Translations under genes and position numbers: made by a program
Source: Massilia sp. 9I
Lineage (GTDB): Bacteria > Pseudomonadota > Gammaproteobacteria > Burkholderiales > Burkholderiaceae_D
NCBI RefSeq assembly: GCF_902506415.1
Contig: NZ_LR733275.1
Location: forward strand, 631,651-695,650
DNA: 64,000 nucleotides
Reading direction: 5' to 3'
Part shown: piece by piece, positions 25,556 to 34,336 of the stretch
How positions within the stretch are numbered: position 1 is the first letter of the stretch
How the letters are laid out: each line of letters opens with the position of its first letter
The notes under the pieces: generated by a model
Told to the model about the DNA's origin: nothing
Database searches by the model: none
The model's input: only the letters and a program-made list of their open reading frames with translations

Positions 25556-25666
25556 ATGCACCACCTTCCCAAGACCTCGCTGCCACGCTGGATCGCGGTC
25601 GGCACGCTCTGCGGGCTGATCGCTGTCGCCTGCCTTGTCGGCCGCTTCCCGCTGCTGCCGATCTGA
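25556..25666 (+). CDS. Putative 36-residue single-pass membrane peptide
   Basis: A 37-codon frame starting 7 bases after GGAG. The product has a basic N-terminus (MHHLPKTSLPRW) and one hydrophobic helix (WIAVGTLCGLIAVACLVG), the profile of small bacterial membrane proteins. It lies between the YlqF gene and the MASE4 kinase gene on the kinase strand. No homologue is recognised; the call rests on ribosome binding site and topology only. Confidence 0.4.
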   Translation: MHHLPKTSLPRWIAVGTLCGLIAVACLVGRFPLLPI

Positions 25667-25764
25667 ACTGCACGAACCGTTCAGCGTCCGATAGTTGCGC
25701 TAATGAAATATTGTAAAATCATGGTATCCTCGTGGATCGCTCAAACCTGCCCCGGGGACACACT

Positions 25765-27861
25765 TTGCAAACCAGTTTCGACGGTCTCCGGGCGAACCAC
25801 GCACAGCCCGCCCTCGCCCCTTTCCAGCGCCAGGCCATCTTCGCCGCTGCAGTGATCGGGATCCTCACGGCCTGCCTGATGCCTTTCGCGGCCGACAAAT
25901 GGCCGAACGTGCCGGCCTTCGTGCCCAGCTACCAGACTGCCCTGATCGGCGCCTACCTCGTCGCCGCTTACCTGATTTACGGGTATTTCAGGCAGACCCG
26001 GATCCGCTCGATGCTGTGGTTGTGGGGAGGCTGCATCTACACGGCCGGGGTCCTGAGCGCCCAGTTCCTGTCGCTTCCCAACGCCTTCGTCGCCGATACC
26101 CGCCTGCTCGGCGGCGCCCAGACGACGATCTGGCTCTGGTTCTTCTGGCACATCGGGGCCACCGGGATGCTGTTCGCGTACGCGCTCGCCGAGCTGCGCG
26201 CACCGGGCGCGGTAGTGGCGGATGCCGGCGCCGGATTCCTGCGCTGCGCTGCGCTCACCTGCGCCGCGCTGGGCATCACGCTGGCCGCGGTGACCCTGTT
26301 CCATGACGCGCTGCCGCCGATGGACAGCGCGGGCGACTTCAGCCGTATCACAAGCACCGGCTATGCGCCACTGATCCAGGCGATCATCATGCTTGCCCTC
26401 TTCCTGCTGTGGCGTGCGACCCGCTTCGCGACGCCGATCAGCGCATGGCTCGGCGTAGCCATGGTCGCCCTCGCCTTCGACAATGCGATTACGATGGCGG
26501 GCGGCTCGCGCCTGTCGGTCGGCTGGTACGTGGGCCGCATCAATGCCCTGGTGGCGGCGCTGGTGATGCTGGCGCTGTACATGAAGGAGGTGAACCGGGT
26601 TTACCTGAACGCCGCCCTGAACGCCGGCCAACTGGCAAATGCCAAGCTCGAACTCGAACGCCACCAGCTGCACCTGGAAGCGGTGGTGGCCGAACGCACG
26701 CGTTCGCTCGAAGAAGCGCGCGATGCACTGCTGCACGCCCAGAAGCTGGAAGCGATCGGCAAGCTCACCGGCGGCGTGGCGCACGACTTCAACAACGTCC
26801 TGCACATCATCAACGGCAACCTCGACTTGATCAAACTGGTCGCGGCGGGGAACGACAAGATACTGCCTCGCTGCGCATCGGCCCAGGACGCCGTGCGGCG
26901 CGGCGCCCGTCTGTCCTCGCAACTGCTGTCCTTCGCGCGCAAGTTGCCGCTGCAGCCCGCGCCGACCAGCCTGGCGCAGGTGCTGTCCAATATGGACGTG
27001 CTGCTCAAGCGCGCCGTCGGTGAGCGCATCGAGATCGACCTGCGGATCGCCGCCGACGCCTGGAACGTGATCGTCGACCCGCAACAGCTGGAAAACGCCA
27101 TCCTCAACCTGACGCTCAACGCCAGCGATGCCATGCCGGGCGCGGGCCGCCTTGCGATCGAGGTCAGCAACCATTCCCTGCCAGAGGGCGAGGCGGTGCG
27201 CCTCGCCTTCGCCGACACCGGCTGCGGCATGAGTCCCGAGGTCAGGCAGCGCGCCTTCGAGCCCTTCTTCTCGACCAAGGAGGTCGGCAAGGGCACGGGA
27301 CTCGGCCTGAGCATGGTGTACGGCTTCGTCAAGCAGAGTGGCGGCCAGATCGAGATCGAGAGCGAACCCGGTCGGGGAGCGACCATCGTCATCCTGTTGC
27401 CGCGCACGCCCGAATCCGCCGTCGACAAGAAACCGGCGCACGACGGTGCGGTGCGCGGCGGGAGTGAAACCGTACTCGTGGTGGAAGACGAACACGAGAT
27501 CCGCGAGAACGTCGCTGCGATGCTGTCCGGTCTCGGCTACTGCATCCTGAAGGCCGCCAGCGCCGACGAGGCGCGTGCCGTCCTCGGACAGCACGCGCGG
27601 ATCGACTTGCTGTTCACCGACGTGATCATGCCGGGCGCAACCAGCAGCACGCAGCTGGCCGGACTGGCGCGCGTCGCACACCCGGCGATCCGGGTGCTGT
27701 TCACTTCGGGCTACAGCGAAGACGCAGTCATCCACGACGGCAAGCTGGACGAAGGCGTCAGCCTGCTGAGCAAGCCTTATGGCCGCGACGAACTCGCCCA
27801 TGCCGTGCGCGCGGTCCTCGCCGCGAGCGGAGCACCGACAGGCAGCCTGGTCCAGGCCTGA
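25765..27861 (+). CDS. MASE4-containing hybrid histidine kinase with receiver domain
   Basis: A 698-residue hybrid sensor kinase. Residues from about 20 to 270 form a MASE4 membrane sensor with several helices (VPAFVPSYQTALIGAYLVAA; GGAQTTIWLWFFWHIG). A coiled-coil linker, a DHp domain (GKLTGGVAHDFNNVLHIINGN) and an HATPase domain (DTGCGMSP; GKGTGLGLSMVYGF) follow. A C-terminal receiver has VEDEHE, the Asp in LLFTDVIMPG and Lys in LLSKPYG. The frame is open to a GTG at 25732, but a -10-like TAAAAT at 25714-25719 leaves almost no leader there. The TTG at 25765 has GGGGA 6 bases upstream and is preferred. No output regulator is adjacent; it converges on the LanC-like gene. Confidence 0.88.
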   Translation: MQTSFDGLRANHAQPALAPFQRQAIFAAAVIGILTACLMPFAADKWPNVPAFVPSYQTALIGAYLVAAYLIYGYFRQTRIRSMLWLWGGCIYTAGVLSAQFLSLPNAFVADTRLLGGAQTTIWLWFFWHIGATGMLFAYALAELRAPGAVVADAGAGFLRCAALTCAALGITLAAVTLFHDALPPMDSAGDFSRITSTGYAPLIQAIIMLALFLLWRATRFATPISAWLGVAMVALAFDNAITMAGGSRLSVGWYVGRINALVAALVMLALYMKEVNRVYLNAALNAGQLANAKLELERHQLHLEAVVAERTRSLEEARDALLHAQKLEAIGKLTGGVAHDFNNVLHIINGNLDLIKLVAAGNDKILPRCASAQDAVRRGARLSSQLLSFARKLPLQPAPTSLAQVLSNMDVLLKRAVGERIEIDLRIAADAWNVIVDPQQLENAILNLTLNASDAMPGAGRLAIEVSNHSLPEGEAVRLAFADTGCGMSPEVRQRAFEPFFSTKEVGKGTGLGLSMVYGFVKQSGGQIEIESEPGRGATIVILLPRTPESAVDKKPAHDGAVRGGSETVLVVEDEHEIRENVAAMLSGLGYCILKAASADEARAVLGQHARIDLLFTDVIMPGATSSTQLAGLARVAHPAIRVLFTSGYSEDAVIHDGKLDEGVSLLSKPYGRDELAHAVRAVLAASGAPTGSLVQA

Positions 27862-27879
27862 GCCGCGCGGGCCGGATGC

Positions 27880-29112
27880 TCAAGGCGCCCGCGGCGCCCC
27901 AGAAAAGAAGACATCCAGGGTCGGAAAGCGCGCCTGGGCGTGGATGCAATCCCACAGGTAGATCCCCAGCCCAAGGTCGCCGGTCCACAGCGAATAGCGC
28001 CCCTGCCCATGCGCGCGGGCAGCGTCATCGGACTGCGCCAACGCATGCATGGCAAAGGCGCGGGCGCGTTCGAGCCAGACCACGTCGCCCGTGCGCCGGT
28101 ACAGCACCAGGAAGGCGTAGCCGTTACCCGCGGTGCCATGGCATAGGTTCGAGCCCTTGTTCAAGGGACCTGCCGCCCAGGTCGTCTCTCCCGCCGCACG
28201 CAGCAGCTCGTCGAGTTCGTCACCGGGGAAATCGGCCAGGCTGATGACGAAACCCGGCGCACCATGACAGAACTGCAGCAGCTTCTTGGCGTTTTCCCGT
28301 TCCGTTCCGTCCAGCTGCGGGTGCCAGTTCACCTGCTCTCCCACGCGCTGGACCGTGCGGCGCACTGTGTTGGCGATGCAGTCCCGCCACCCGCGCCAGG
28401 CCGCTGGATCGAGCAGGCGCCGGCCCTTGATCAAGGGCCCCGCCGTCGCCACGAAGCCGTGGACCGCATCGAGGTAGGTGCTGCTGCGGCCGTACAGGTC
28501 CTGGGTCCAGTAGGCGCAGCCGTGCAGTTCCGACCGTTCAAGCTGCTGCCACAGCGCCTGCGCACTGGTCCTGAACAGCGCGGCCCAACGCTCCTCGCCG
28601 GTTTGCTGGTGGAGGAACAGCGCGGCAAGCAGGGTGCCCGGTGCGCCCCACATCAGTTCCCGCGCGGGATGATTACGATTGCCGGCGATCAGCCGCTCCA
28701 GCGCGTCCGCCAGCTCGGGACTGCGTTCCGGCGCCATCATCAGGATCGGCGTGTCGCCCATCAGCCACGAGCTCTGCTCGCCCGGCGCATTCGCGGCGAG
28801 CCAGGTCCGGTTGGCGGCGAGCAGTTCGCGCCATCCTCCCAGGTAGTCGCGCGTCAGGGTGGCAGCGCCGCAGTCCTGCAGGTAGTGCAGCGCCCAAATC
28901 ACGCCGGCGGCGCCGTGGTAAAGCGGCGTTTCGACCGGGTCCGGGTCGTCGCCCTCACGGTCGAGCGGATGGACCGGCCAGTAGCGCGCACCGCGCCAGT
29001 GGCTTTCCGCCTGCGCCACGATGGCGCGGATCGCAGCGCGCGCCTGCGCTTCGTTCCAGGGGTGCGCCTGCAGGGCCTCGTGGCGCTGGGGATCGTACAA
29101 GGTGGCTGACAT
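27880..29112 (-). CDS. Orphan LanC-like protein (lanthionine synthetase C fold)
   Basis: A 410-residue protein of the LanC-like superfamily. Seven-fold alpha-toroid repeats are suggested by GAAGVIWAL, GAPGTLLAALF, HGFVATAG, CHGAPGFVIS, CHGTAGNGYAFL and TGDLGLGIYLWDC. The zinc ligands of LanC cyclases fit Cys in LQFCHGAPG and Cys-His in NLCHGTAGN. In lanthipeptide pathways LanC adds cysteine thiols to dehydrated Ser/Thr, but no LanB/LanM dehydratase, precursor peptide or exporter is in the window. It begins 21 bases after the stop of the membrane-anchored protein gene on the same strand, with no clear ribosome binding site, so it probably depends on that transcript. An in-frame stop just upstream rules out an earlier start. 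Confidence 0.85.
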   Translation of the reverse strand: MSATLYDPQRHEALQAHPWNEAQARAAIRAIVAQAESHWRGARYWPVHPLDREGDDPDPVETPLYHGAAGVIWALHYLQDCGAATLTRDYLGGWRELLAANRTWLAANAPGEQSSWLMGDTPILMMAPERSPELADALERLIAGNRNHPARELMWGAPGTLLAALFLHQQTGEERWAALFRTSAQALWQQLERSELHGCAYWTQDLYGRSSTYLDAVHGFVATAGPLIKGRRLLDPAAWRGWRDCIANTVRRTVQRVGEQVNWHPQLDGTERENAKKLLQFCHGAPGFVISLADFPGDELDELLRAAGETTWAAGPLNKGSNLCHGTAGNGYAFLVLYRRTGDVVWLERARAFAMHALAQSDDAARAHGQGRYSLWTGDLGLGIYLWDCIHAQARFPTLDVFFSGAPRAP

Positions 29113-29118
29113 GTGCGC

Positions 29119-29133
29119 GAGTGTCGCACACTC
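29119..29133. repeat. Short palindrome between the anchored-protein and LanC-like genes
   Basis: GAGTGTCGCACACTC has perfect 6-base arms and a 3-base loop. It fills the 21-base gap and would form a hairpin just before the LanC-like ATG. It may block or couple translation; there is no T-run to make it a terminator. Confidence 0.4.
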
Positions 29134-30357
29134 TCAGCGCGCGGGGACGCAAGCGCTCGGCGGCAGGGGTTCAGCCGGGTCGAACGCGGCCAGCTGCTCG
29201 CGCGCAGCATCGCGGTCCTTGGCGTATTCGGCCAGGTAGCGCTGGCGCTCTTCGCTCTCCCATTCGGCGTCCGACACGCCCTTCAGGTTCTGGGTGCGGC
29301 TGGTAAACACCCTTCCTTCCAGGCGCGGCACCAGCAGCCGGTCCGGGTCGACGTTCTCGCGCAGCAGGTAGCCGTCGACGTCGCGCAGGCGCAGGGGCAG
29401 CGCGGGCGACTCGTCGGTCAGCAGCTTGCCGAACACCGTTAGCTTCACGTCGCGCGCACCCACGCCGAGCACGTCGTTGAAGGTAGCGATGGCGAAGGGC
29501 TTGCCGCGCGCGTCGTCGACGCGGCCCGTGATCACGTAGCGGCCCGGCTGGCGCACGTCGAGGCCGAGGTAGAAGTTAAGCGAGCCGTTCTCCAGCCCTT
29601 CGCGCACCTGGCCGGTCCAGCTGGCCGGCAGCACCGGGGTGTAGATCACATCGAACAGGACGAAGCCGTTGCGCCCGCCCGCGGTGTAGTGCACCTCGGT
29701 CCGGATGGTGCCGTGAAAACCCGCCAGGCCGGTCTGGTTCGGCGCCAGAACGCCGGCGAAGGCGTTGTCACCGGCCACCGGATCGGCGCCGCCGCCGTCG
29801 TCGGCGAAGGGCAGCGCTACCTGCGGGGTCGGGCGGCTGCCGCCATAAGTCATGCCCTGCGCGACCGCGCGCGTGATCACCAGCGGCACGGTCTCGCCCT
29901 GGCTGCTTACCGCGCGCAGCGAGAAGGCCACGTTTTCGCCCGCGGCCAGGTAGACGCGCGACTGCGAGGTCTGCAGGAATACGTTGGTATTGGTGCCGCC
30001 GCCTTCGACCCGCATCGGGTTCATCTCGGCCACGGTCTGGTTCGGCTGCATCTGGTCCGGGTTCTGCGCCGCCGGACGCGACTCCATCGGGTACTTGCTG
30101 CCTTCGCGGTAACTGCAATAGGTGTGGTCGGTCAGCTGGACGTTCTCGAGCAGCTGGCGGCGCCGTTCGGCGCGCTCGCTGGGCACGGCCGGGCCGCCGC
30201 CGGCGGCAACCTGGCCGAAGAACTGCGGGCCGGAGGTCGGTGTTGGTGTGGGAGCGGCGCTCGCGGTTTCACGCTCGCCGCGCCCGAGCCAGAGGCCGAG
30301 CGCGACGCACAGCGCCACGCCTGCCCCCAGCAGCGCCTTGTGCGCCCTAGAGGGCAC
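29134..30357 (-). CDS. Membrane-anchored periplasmic protein of unknown function
   Basis: A 407-residue protein with an N-terminal membrane anchor (ALLGAGVALCVALGLWLG) and a Ser/Thr/Pro linker. The large periplasmic part is rich in predicted beta strands (VYLAAGENVAFSLRAV, NGFVLFDVIYTPVLPASW, PGRYVITGRVDDA), and the C-terminus is helical and charged (SEERQRYLAEYAKDRDAAREQL). It could belong to the 'choice-of-anchor X' type of uncharacterised proteins, which I cannot confirm. The GTG at 30357 is inferred as start: it makes an 11-base overlap with the upstream hydrolase gene and leaves the anchor intact. The frame beyond it is a shadow of that gene. Overlap and strand suggest joint function with the two secreted paralogues, for example as anchor, chaperone or inhibitor. 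Confidence 0.75.
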   Translation of the reverse strand: MPSRAHKALLGAGVALCVALGLWLGRGERETASAAPTPTPTSGPQFFGQVAAGGGPAVPSERAERRRQLLENVQLTDHTYCSYREGSKYPMESRPAAQNPDQMQPNQTVAEMNPMRVEGGGTNTNVFLQTSQSRVYLAAGENVAFSLRAVSSQGETVPLVITRAVAQGMTYGGSRPTPQVALPFADDGGGADPVAGDNAFAGVLAPNQTGLAGFHGTIRTEVHYTAGGRNGFVLFDVIYTPVLPASWTGQVREGLENGSLNFYLGLDVRQPGRYVITGRVDDARGKPFAIATFNDVLGVGARDVKLTVFGKLLTDESPALPLRLRDVDGYLLRENVDPDRLLVPRLEGRVFTSRTQNLKGVSDAEWESEERQRYLAEYAKDRDAAREQLAAFDPAEPLPPSACVPAR

Positions 30358-31222
30358 TGCCCACCACCGCGCTGCGCACCACGCCCACGATCCCGCCCCA
30401 GTTACCGTTGGCGTAGTGGTTGTAGGCTTCGCTGTCGTCACGGAAGACCACCGAGTGGTAGCCCCACTTGACGCTGCCGCCCTCGTTGGCCGCGGTGCCG
30501 AGCGTCAGGTCGTTGCAGAACCAGTCGCTCGGGTTACAGTAGGAACCACCGGCACTGCCGGCCACGCCGCCGGTGCTGTGGTAGGCCACGGCCTCGTCGT
30601 CCTGGCCCGGCAGGATGCCGGAATAGGCGGTGCCCTTGGCGGCCGCGTACATGTAGAACCACAGGTTGCGCGTGGTGTTGTGGTTGTACATGGCGCGCGC
30701 GGTGGAGGTTTTCAAATCCTGCACCAGCGGTTCGGAGGTGGTCCAGGAACCGGCATCCGACAGTTCCGAGCCGCCGCCCGCGCCTGAGGCCGCCCTCACC
30801 CACTTGATGTTCCAGCCGGTCTGCGAGCTGCCGTCGCTGTTGCCGCACACGCCGGAGGTATTCGGGCTGGCGTTCTTCTTGACGCGCGCCGAGCCGCCGT
30901 AGTTGGCCAGCGTGTAGCCCATCATCAGGTCGCCCGCGCTGTGGGTCACGACGTAGCACCAGTTGCTGCCGGTGCAGAAGCAGTCGAGGGCATCGCGCAC
31001 CTTGCCGCTCTGCGAGGCGATGCTGCTGCGGCCGTCCCAGTTGACGGCCTTCTTGTTGACGCCGGCAGCCGTCGACGACGGCCCCCAGTAAGTAAAGTCG
31101 TTGTAGTTGCCGATCGCCCCGCCGCCGGTCCGGCCGTTGATCCAGAGGGTGTAGTTCGCGGCGGACGCCCAGCCCGTCACCAGCAGCAGGCACAGCGCAC
31201 ACAGAATGCGGATTCTTCTCAC
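30347..31222 (-). CDS. Secreted alpha/beta-hydrolase-like protein, paralogue A
   Basis: A 291-residue exported protein. The GTG at 31222 lies 6 bases after AGGAG and gives MRRIRILCALCLLLVTGWASA as signal peptide; the ATG at 31228 abuts the Shine-Dalgarno sequence. The mature part starts ANYTLWINGRTGGG, which may form the first strand and oxyanion loop. A nucleophile-elbow-like VVTHSAGD follows at about residue 115. Six cysteines (DCFC, NWCY, GVCGN, SYCNP, WFCND) are all kept in paralogue B, so disulfides are likely. Catalytic His candidates lie in VAYHSTGG, WGYHSVVF and YNHYANGNW. A hydrolase fold is inferred from these motifs only. Roughly three quarters identical by eye to the gene upstream. 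Confidence 0.75.
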   Translation of the reverse strand: MRRIRILCALCLLLVTGWASAANYTLWINGRTGGGAIGNYNDFTYWGPSSTAAGVNKKAVNWDGRSSIASQSGKVRDALDCFCTGSNWCYVVTHSAGDLMMGYTLANYGGSARVKKNASPNTSGVCGNSDGSSQTGWNIKWVRAASGAGGGSELSDAGSWTTSEPLVQDLKTSTARAMYNHNTTRNLWFYMYAAAKGTAYSGILPGQDDEAVAYHSTGGVAGSAGGSYCNPSDWFCNDLTLGTAANEGGSVKWGYHSVVFRDDSEAYNHYANGNWGGIVGVVRSAVVGSAL

Positions 31223-31351
31223 TGTCATCTCCTTGATGGTTATTGTGCGCCGCACGTATGTACGGCTGAGTTCGACACTACGCCTGACATTCAGGCGTGT
31301 CAAACCGCACACGCAGGAGTGTGGTGAGCATGCTCCGCCCTGTACTCACGC

Positions 31352-32236
31352 CTAGTGCGCGGTGCTGACTACCGCGCTGCGGACCACACTGACGATGCCG
31401 GCCCAGTTGCCGCGCGCGTAGTGATCGTAGTCCTCGCCGTCGTCGCGGAAGGCCACCGAGTGGTAGCTCCATTTGACGCTGCCGCCCTGGTTGGCCTCGG
31501 TGCGGAGCCGCAGGTCGTCGCAGAACCAGTCGCCCGGATTGCACAGCGAGCGTCCGGAACTGCCGGCCACCCCGCCGGAGCTGTGGTAGGCCACCACTTC
31601 GTCGTCCTGGCCCGGCAGCGCAAAGGAATACAGCGTGCCGCGGGCGCCCGCATACATGTAGAACCAGATGTTGCGGGTGACGTTGTGGTTGTACATGGCG
31701 CGCATGGTGGAGGTTTTGAGATCCTGCACCAGCGGCTCGGACGTGGTCCAGGCGCCGATGTCCGACAGCTCGGTGCCGCCGGCCGCACCGGCCGCGGCGC
31801 GCACCCACTTGATGTTCCAGCCGGCCTGGGTGCCGGCGCCGCTGTTGCCGCAGGCGCCGGAGGTGTTCGGACTCGCGGTTTTCTTGTAGCGGATACTGCC
31901 GCCGTAGTTGGCCAGGGTATAGCCCAGCAGCGGGTCGCCGGCGCTGTAGGTGACGACGTAGCACCAGTTGTCGCCGGTGCAGAAGCAGTCCAGCGCGTCG
32001 CGCACGCGGCCGCTCTGCGAGGCGATGCTGCTGCGGCCATCCCAGTTGACGGCCTTCTTGTTGACCCCGGCAAGCACCTGGGACGGCCCCCAGTAGCTGA
32101 AGTCCTTGTAGTTGCCGGGCGCGCCCTCGGGGCCGCTGCCGGCGCGGCCGTGGATCCAGAGCGTGTAGTTGGCGGCGGCCGCCATGCCGGAAGCAAGGAG
32201 CAGGCACAGCGCAATGAAGGTGCGGATCGGTCTCAC
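31352..32236 (-). CDS. Secreted alpha/beta-hydrolase-like protein, paralogue B
   Basis: A 294-residue paralogue of the preceding entry. It too starts with GTG (GGAG 7 bases upstream) and a signal peptide (MRPIRTFIALCLLLASGMAAA). The order of conserved blocks is the same: ANYTLWIHGRAGSG, VNWDGRSSIASQSG, DALDCFC, WTTSEPLVQDLKTSTMRAMY, LPGQDDEVVAYHSSGG. In the elbow the residue before the serine is Tyr (VVTYSAGD) where paralogue A has His; both are found in alpha/beta-hydrolases. All six cysteines are conserved. A gap of 129 bases separates the two copies, so they may also be transcribed separately. First gene of the leftward four-gene unit ending with the LanC-like gene. Confidence 0.75.
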   Translation of the reverse strand: MRPIRTFIALCLLLASGMAAAANYTLWIHGRAGSGPEGAPGNYKDFSYWGPSQVLAGVNKKAVNWDGRSSIASQSGRVRDALDCFCTGDNWCYVVTYSAGDPLLGYTLANYGGSIRYKKTASPNTSGACGNSGAGTQAGWNIKWVRAAAGAAGGTELSDIGAWTTSEPLVQDLKTSTMRAMYNHNVTRNIWFYMYAGARGTLYSFALPGQDDEVVAYHSSGGVAGSSGRSLCNPGDWFCDDLRLRTEANQGGSVKWSYHSVAFRDDGEDYDHYARGNWAGIVSVVRSAVVSTAH

Positions 32237-32318
32237 GGTCGTCTCCTGTCAAGGATGAGTAATGAGACTTTAGATGCGCGGGGCCGCGCCGCGTTCCGTG
32301 CCGAGGCTGCCGGTTTTT

Positions 32319-33248
32319 TTATTCCAGCTCGGCCAACACCTTCAGGTGCGCCACCACGCTGCGCCCCAGCGCCGACAGCGCATAGCCGCCTTCGAGGCAG
32401 CTGACGATGCGCCCGCGCGCATACTGGCGCGCGACGGCCATCACCTGGCGCGTGATCCAGGCGTAGTCGGCTTCCACCAGGCCGATGCCGCCCATGTCGT
32501 CCTCGCGGTGGCCGTCGAAGCCGGCCGAAACGAAGATCATCTGCGGCTGGTGGGCGTGCAGCGCCGGCAGCCAGTATTCCTGCACCAGCTTGCGCACCGC
32601 CTCGCCGTCGGTCAGGGCCGGCACCGGGATGTTGACGCTGGTGGCGGTGATCGGCTCCGGGTCGGAGTATGGATAGAAGGGATGCTGGAACAGGCTCACC
32701 ATCAGCACCCGCGGGTCGTCGCGGAAGGCGTCGGCGGTGCCGTTCCCGTGGTGGACGTCGAAGTCGACGATGGCCACCCGTTCCAGCCCGTGCACGTCGA
32801 GCGCGTGGCGCGCCGCGATCGCGACATTATTGAAAAAGCAAAAACCCATCGGCTCGGTCGGCGTCGCGTGGTGACCCGGCGGGCGCACCGAGCAGAAGGC
32901 GTTGTCGACCTCGCCCGCGATCACGGCGTCGGTCGCCGCCACCGCCGCGCCGGCCGCGCGCAGCGCCGCCTGGTAGCTGTGGTGGCACAGGATGGTGTCG
33001 CCATCGAGCGGGTAGTAGTCGCCGGCGGCCGGTACGTTGTCGCGCACCAGCGCCACCGCGCCCGGGGTGTGGTTGCGCAGGACGTCGGCCAGGTCGGCCA
33101 GCGGCGCGCTGCGCTGCTCGATCAGGCCGTCGAGGCGCGCCAGGATCAGTTGGTCGTCGATTGCCCGTAGCCGCTCGGGCGACTCGGGATGCCAGTCGCC
33201 CATCTCGTGCCGCAGGCAGTCCGGGTGGCTGTAGATTGCTGTGCTCAT
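32319..33248 (-). CDS. Histone-deacetylase-family amidohydrolase
   Basis: A 309-residue zinc hydrolase of the HDAC / acetylpolyamine amidohydrolase (AcuC, ApaH-like) family. The N-terminus has HPESPERLRAI. The active site shows RPPGHHATP, the metal ligands in DFDVHHGNGT, AGFDGHREDDMGG, and the C-terminal LEGGYALSALGRS. Bacterial members deacetylate acetyl-CoA synthetase, polyamines or other small acetylated amines; the substrate is not clear here. It is divergent from the MoxR gene, with 167 bases between, and lies 82 bases upstream of the tandem hydrolase unit but is not obviously part of it. Confidence 0.92.
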   Translation of the reverse strand: MSTAIYSHPDCLRHEMGDWHPESPERLRAIDDQLILARLDGLIEQRSAPLADLADVLRNHTPGAVALVRDNVPAAGDYYPLDGDTILCHHSYQAALRAAGAAVAATDAVIAGEVDNAFCSVRPPGHHATPTEPMGFCFFNNVAIAARHALDVHGLERVAIVDFDVHHGNGTADAFRDDPRVLMVSLFQHPFYPYSDPEPITATSVNIPVPALTDGEAVRKLVQEYWLPALHAHQPQMIFVSAGFDGHREDDMGGIGLVEADYAWITRQVMAVARQYARGRIVSCLEGGYALSALGRSVVAHLKVLAELE

Positions 33249-33415
33249 TCTTTGCTGGTTCTCCGTGCCTGCTCATCCATGGCACACCCTGGCGGCCGTT
33301 CTCGCATAGAATCGACCCCAAGGCTTGTTGCCGACGGAGTATGAAGGTTGCCAATGGCGCTAATCTACCATGGGAGCCTGATGCACCGCTCCGAACAGTT
33401 CACCGGAACCCAACG

Positions 33416-34336
<921 letters not shown>

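Noticed and set aside
25556..25666. The small ORF as a lanthipeptide precursor for the LanC-like protein
   Set aside because: It is on the other strand, 2 kb away, is dominated by a membrane helix, and has no leader plus Ser/Thr/Cys core.
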